A stretch of DNA of 27,337 nucleotides, from positions 1 through 27,337 of the forward strand of contig CAJJOX010000001.1 of the NCBI GenBank assembly GCA_905193485.1, read 5' to 3'. The position numbers were made by a program, and so were the translations under genes. The notes under the pieces were generated by a model. That model was not told where the DNA came from and ran no database searches. It saw nothing but the letters and a program-made list of their open reading frames with translations. How positions within the stretch are numbered: the stretch's first letter is position 1; each line of letters starts with the position of its first letter. Shown here one piece after another: positions 26,161-27,337 of the stretch. The DNA comes from an uncultured Porphyromonadaceae bacterium. GTDB taxonomy: Bacteria; Bacteroidota; Bacteroidia; Bacteroidales; Muribaculaceae.

Positions 26161-26862
26161 TCAAATTCCTGCTTTTAACTGATTGATTTGAGCACAGACA
26201 CGGTTTATATGATCTAACCCATATAAGAGCGAATTGCTGTCAATATCCATCCACGAAAACAATGTCTTTATCTTGGAGTATATGTTTATCACATAGGAGG
26301 TATCTATTATTGACGTGTTTGTGGCAAAGCATATAGTTTCGTGGTGGGCAATACGGTTTCGCAAGGAGTTGACCTTATCAAGCTCATTGAAAATGTAAGT
26401 CTGATTATATTGCATCTCCCTTGATGACCGGGGCTTATTGGGAAATATAGTGAGAAGATTACGCCCGGTCACTCTATACTGTATCGGCGAGAACATATAC
26501 TTCCAGATGCCAAATTCCATTTCAGCCAATAGTTTGGGATGGCTATATGAATGGGATTGTATCAGTTTACGATGGGCAAAGGCGATAATATCTCGAGTTT
26601 TCCTCAAAATCGGTTCAGTGAATACTCCGTCTGGCAGAATTGAATCCCTGAGCCAATTCTCCCCAAGATTATCAGTAAGTTTACGGTCAATCGCATTACG
26701 CAGCGCAACCTCGAAACAACTCACAATGGTAAACATTTCCTGTGAAATCTGTAGATTGTAGCGATAGAGCGTCATAGCCTTACGGGTGTCACCACCGCAG
26801 GCTGTCAGATACCGCTCCATCCTTTTGGATGACATTATTTTCTCAAAATCTGCGTATTTCAT
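26161..26862 (-). CDS. Abi-family protein, HEPN-like (phage defence or toxin candidate)
   Basis: 233 residues, all helical. The central helix NLQISQEMFTIVSCFEVALRNAID (about 36-59) and the motif SLRNRIAHHE (167-175) match the Abi_2/AbiD-AbiF group. R168-x4-H173 is the HEPN RNase signature, with a second His, H174. Between them are GIWKYMF and GRNLLTIFPNKPRSSREMQYNQTYIFNELD, which also fit the Bacteroidetes branch of Abi proteins of about this length, so it looks complete. Such proteins are thought to cut RNA and stop growth on phage infection. A minus-strand promoter candidate lies at 26983-27013, and a tiny divergent RNA unit at about 26930-26975 sits between that promoter and the gene. I infer an Abi/RNA pair carried next to the mobile region. 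Confidence 0.82.
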   Translation of the reverse strand: MKYADFEKIMSSKRMERYLTACGGDTRKAMTLYRYNLQISQEMFTIVSCFEVALRNAIDRKLTDNLGENWLRDSILPDGVFTEPILRKTRDIIAFAHRKLIQSHSYSHPKLLAEMEFGIWKYMFSPIQYRVTGRNLLTIFPNKPRSSREMQYNQTYIFNELDKVNSLRNRIAHHETICFATNTSIIDTSYVINIYSKIKTLFSWMDIDSNSLLYGLDHINRVCAQINQLKAGI

Positions 26863-26892
26863 CAGGAAATCTTAATCTTTTTGGAGTAATGT

Positions 26893-26923
26893 TTTGTTTT
26901 TAAGATAAAAAGCACTACCTTTG
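26893..26923 (+). promoter_or_regulatory. Consensus Bacteroidetes promoter (TTTG-N19-TACCTTTG) driving a small RNA
   Basis: TTTG at 26893-26896, a 19-base gap and TACCTTTG at 26916-26923 match the -33/-7 consensus exactly in sequence and spacing. The predicted transcript would begin near 26929-26930 and reach a terminator within about 50 bases. It points away from the Abi gene. Confidence 0.7.
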
Positions 26924-26928
26924 CAGTG

Positions 26929-26975
26929 TTGAATCCCGGTAGCCCCTGTATATCAAGCTATCGGGTTTTGTTTTT
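26929..26975 (+). ncRNA. Small RNA beside the Abi gene, abiF-RNA-like
   Basis: The predicted transcript of about 48 nt starts UUGAAU. Stem CCCGGTAGC (26935-26943) pairs with GCTATCGGG (26957-26965), one G-U, with a 13-base loop, followed by TTTTGTTTTT. The 5' UUGA (26929-26932) can pair with UCAA in the loop (26953-26956), making an H-type pseudoknot. Conserved small RNAs with a pseudoknot are known beside abiF genes in several phyla, and this may be one of them. It is divergent from the Abi gene. Whether it acts as an antitoxin, a regulator or only a leader is not known. Confidence 0.6.
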
Positions 26976-26982
26976 ATAAGTG

Positions 26983-27013
26983 CAAAGATAATAAATTCCA
27001 TTATGTTTGTCAA
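26983..27013 (-). promoter_or_regulatory. Minus-strand promoter candidate for the Abi gene
   Basis: On the minus strand TTG (27011-27013), a 20-base gap and TATCTTTG (26983-26990) fit the Bacteroidetes consensus. The leftward transcript would cross the small RNA in antisense before reaching the Abi start at 26862, giving a leader of about 110 bases that carries the complement of the small RNA. Confidence 0.45.
27002..27009 (+). promoter_or_regulatory. Possible -7 box (TATGTTTG) for the membrane protein gene
   Basis: TATGTTTG matches TAnnTTTG about 97 bases before the ATG at 27107. It overlaps the minus-strand promoter candidate at 26983-27013. No good -33 element is seen, so the call is weak. 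Confidence 0.3.
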
Positions 27014-27106
27014 TCTGTATTAAAGAGAATCTGAGATTTTCCCAATGCTTAATCTCTAATTCGGATGAGAATAAAATAATATCTGAACGATTTTATGCTA
27101 TATAAA

Positions 27107-27337
27107 ATGAATTCATCAAAAATATGCAAGACTGAAACCTCTCTCTTTAGATCACGTTTTAGCGTGATGTTTGCTACTACATTTGCAAGTATGATATGGT
27201 TTGTGGTAGATTGGTGTCTCGGCACTACATTCCGATCTATGAGTATGTGGGAACTGTGGGTCAATAATCTTCTTGTTGCGTCAGTGTTGATGCTTCCATT
27301 CGTTATGTCACGACGGGTATGGCTACAAATTTTTTTG
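27107..27337 (+). CDS. N-terminal part of a membrane protein, cut by window edge (possibly LTA-synthase/sulfatase-like)
   Basis: The frame is open from ATG 27107 to the right edge, 77 codons. The visible part has a short basic N-terminus (MNSSKICKTETSLFRSRFS), a membrane segment (about 20-38, FATTFASMIWFVVDWCLG), a FRSMSMWELWVNNLL loop-helix, and a second membrane segment (about 52-65, LLVASVLMLPFVM) followed by RRVW. The pattern resembles the N-terminal membrane part of Bacteroidetes LTA-synthase/sulfatase-type proteins, but the catalytic domain lies outside the window, so this is only a suggestion. It may mark the return to host chromosome. Confidence 0.6.
   Translation, partial: MNSSKICKTETSLFRSRFSVMFATTFASMIWFVVDWCLGTTFRSMSMWELWVNNLLVASVLMLPFVMSRRVWLQIFL

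Overview
The window reads as Bacteroidales chromosome, perhaps a Muribaculaceae- or Prevotella-like gut lineage; the family is a guess. Support comes from promoters of the Bacteroidetes type (TAnnTTTG, once with TTTG exactly 19 bases upstream), TonB-type outer-membrane receptors, CarboxypepD_reg-like and DUF362 proteins, secretion-type C-terminal tails (NG-x-K ... GxYIxNGxK), a YWFCY-type coupling protein, and the DUF1896 and DUF3987 families.

Left flank (1-8341), AT-richer and host-like. A lipoprotein alpha/beta hydrolase runs off the left edge on the minus strand. Next to it is a surface protein gene with a CarboxypepD_reg-like domain, broken by a frameshift and an in-frame stop. Divergent from these is a plus-strand cluster of four genes: an exported DUF362 protein, an exported aldo/keto reductase, a TonB-dependent receptor and a secreted or lipidated esterase. 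Three of these four end in a related secretion tail. A strong bidirectional terminator (8303-8341) closes the cluster.

Mobile DNA, module 1 (8342-18900, minus strand, GC-richer). In transcription order: a small MobA-like accessory protein, a MobB-type relaxase, a MobC/TraG-type coupling ATPase, a DUF1896 protein, an N6-adenine methyltransferase carrying a MutS domain I, and a SNF2-like helicase. The last two look like one polyvalent protein split by a 4-base duplication. A 38-base inverted repeat just upstream of mobA is a good oriT candidate.

Cargo (18900-21560, plus strand). A large outer-membrane beta-barrel protein is preceded by an unassigned structured RNA candidate of about 210 nt with its own terminator.

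Mobile DNA, module 2 (21562-25560, minus strand). This has the NBU/mobilizable-transposon layout: an excisionase-like HTH protein, a DUF3987 protein and a MobV/Pre relaxase. Hairpin-dense non-coding DNA lies on both sides of the HTH-DUF3987 pair. No integrase, topoisomerase or type IV secretion genes are visible, so the region is either a mobilizable composite or a degraded one, dependent on helpers or on genes outside the window.

Right flank (25561-27337). After about 600 bases of structured non-coding DNA comes an Abi-family (HEPN-like) protein on the minus strand. Divergent from it is a tiny RNA unit (consensus promoter, about 48-nt transcript, possible H-type pseudoknot, terminator), which resembles the RNAs found beside abiF genes. 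The window ends in the start of a plus-strand membrane protein.

The strongest candidates for something new are the Abi/small-RNA pair, the structured RNA before the cargo receptor, the 135-base branched element at 25729-25863, and the methyltransferase-MutS-helicase polyprotein.
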